Part shown: positions 34,881 to 35,035 of the stretch, piece by piece | How positions within the stretch are numbered: the first letter of the stretch is position 1 | Layout: each line of letters opens with the position of its first letter | Notes under the pieces: generated by a model | Database searches by the model: none | Told to the model about the DNA's origin: nothing | The model's input: only the letters and a program-made list of their open reading frames with translations | Assembly: GCA_020849655.1 (NCBI GenBank) | Contig: JADLFU010000082.1 | Coordinates: forward strand, 1 to 35,035 | Length of the DNA stretch: 35,035 nt | Reading direction: 5' to 3' | DNA from: Polyangiaceae bacterium | Lineage (GTDB): Bacteria > Myxococcota_A > Polyangia > Polyangiales > Polyangiaceae | Position numbers and translations under genes: made by a program

Positions 34881-35035
34881 GCGAGCGAAGCAAGCGGCCC
34901 TCCCGCACTCCCGCCGCTCTCTCCCGCCGCTCTCTCCCGCCGCTCTCTCCCGCCGCTCTCTCCCGCCGCTCTCTCCCGCCGCGAGCGAAGCAAGCGGCCC
35001 AGTTCTCTTCCGCCGCTCTCTCCCGCCGCGAGCGA
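34881..35035. repeat. Composite repeat cluster at the window edge
   Basis: Five perfect tandem copies of a 13-bp unit (CTCTCTCCCGCCG) occupy 34917-34981, with a sixth at 35016-35028. A 20-mer beginning GCGAGCGAAGC is identical at 34881-34900 and 34981-35000, and its first 8 bases reappear at 35028 where the window ends. The cluster is non-coding, upstream of the glycosyltransferase, and clearly continues beyond the window. The remaining sequence between 34800 and 34880 shows only the C run and an AT-rich patch. Confidence 0.9.

Noticed and set aside
34917-35035. CRISPR array
   Set aside because: Repeats are 13-bp tandem units without unique spacers, and there are no cas genes.

Overview
This window is very GC-rich, with strongly G/C-biased third codon positions and genes packed head to tail with 4-nt ATGA/GTGA overlaps. 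Its gene content points to a myxobacterium, most likely Polyangiales/Sorangiineae. It carries a TIGR02265/DUF2378 protein (a family essentially confined to myxobacteria), Kelch proteins with a Cys-rich stalk and a MYXO-CTERM-like tail, many lipoproteins with Ser/Gly/Asn or Pro/Ala linkers, an FHA-containing enhancer-binding-protein-like regulator and a Ser/Thr kinase. It reads as chromosome: core metabolism (cysK, sucCD, hutF) is interleaved with envelope and lipoprotein genes. I see no phage, IS element, CRISPR array, rRNA or tRNA.

Layout. 0-2 kb: the 3' end of a possible Pro-rich protein (+) converges on a Kelch/Cys-rich surface protein (-) that lacks a signal peptide. 2-4.5 kb: a Kelch-like lipoprotein overlaps an FHA-AAA+ regulator whose GAFTGA loop reads GAFTSA. 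4.5-7.7 kb: cysK (-), a lipoprotein gene with two compensating frameshifts (-), a small STAS-like protein (+) and an NAD-dependent epimerase gene broken by one frameshift (+). 7.9-13.7 kb: a two-HMA copper P-type ATPase, a complete MntA/HepT toxin-antitoxin pair and sucC-sucD. 13.7-16.2 kb: a lipoprotein, a DUF6600 lipoprotein and a small beta-rich protein. 16.2-18.6 kb (-): two overlapping M16-like proteins, neither with a zinc-protease active site. 18.7-22.4 kb (+): a secreted transglutaminase, a CoxE-type VWA protein and a formylglycine-enzyme-like lipoprotein, tightly linked. 22.5-24.8 kb: sixA overlapping a short hutF, then the DUF2378 gene. 24.8-31.9 kb: a large lipase-like lipoprotein, then a four-helix membrane protein overlapping a 985-residue carboxypeptidase-regulatory-repeat/PDZ protein. 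32-34.8 kb (-): a GT2 membrane glycosyltransferase followed by a Ser/Thr kinase. The right edge is a tandem and interspersed repeat cluster.

Two patterns run across the window. First, several operon-leading genes have a TAnnnT-type -10 hexamer only 6-9 nt upstream of the start codon, three of them exactly TAGGGT, which suggests widespread leaderless transcription; downstream genes use overlap coupling or Shine-Dalgarno sequences. Second, about half the genes encode exported proteins (seven likely lipoproteins), so this is largely an envelope region. The best candidates for under-described biology are the transglutaminase/VWA/FGE-like cluster with its divergent degenerate M16 pair, the 4-TM + repeat/PDZ pair, and the GAFTSA regulator coupled to a surface lipoprotein. 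All calls rest on reading the sequence; no database search was possible.
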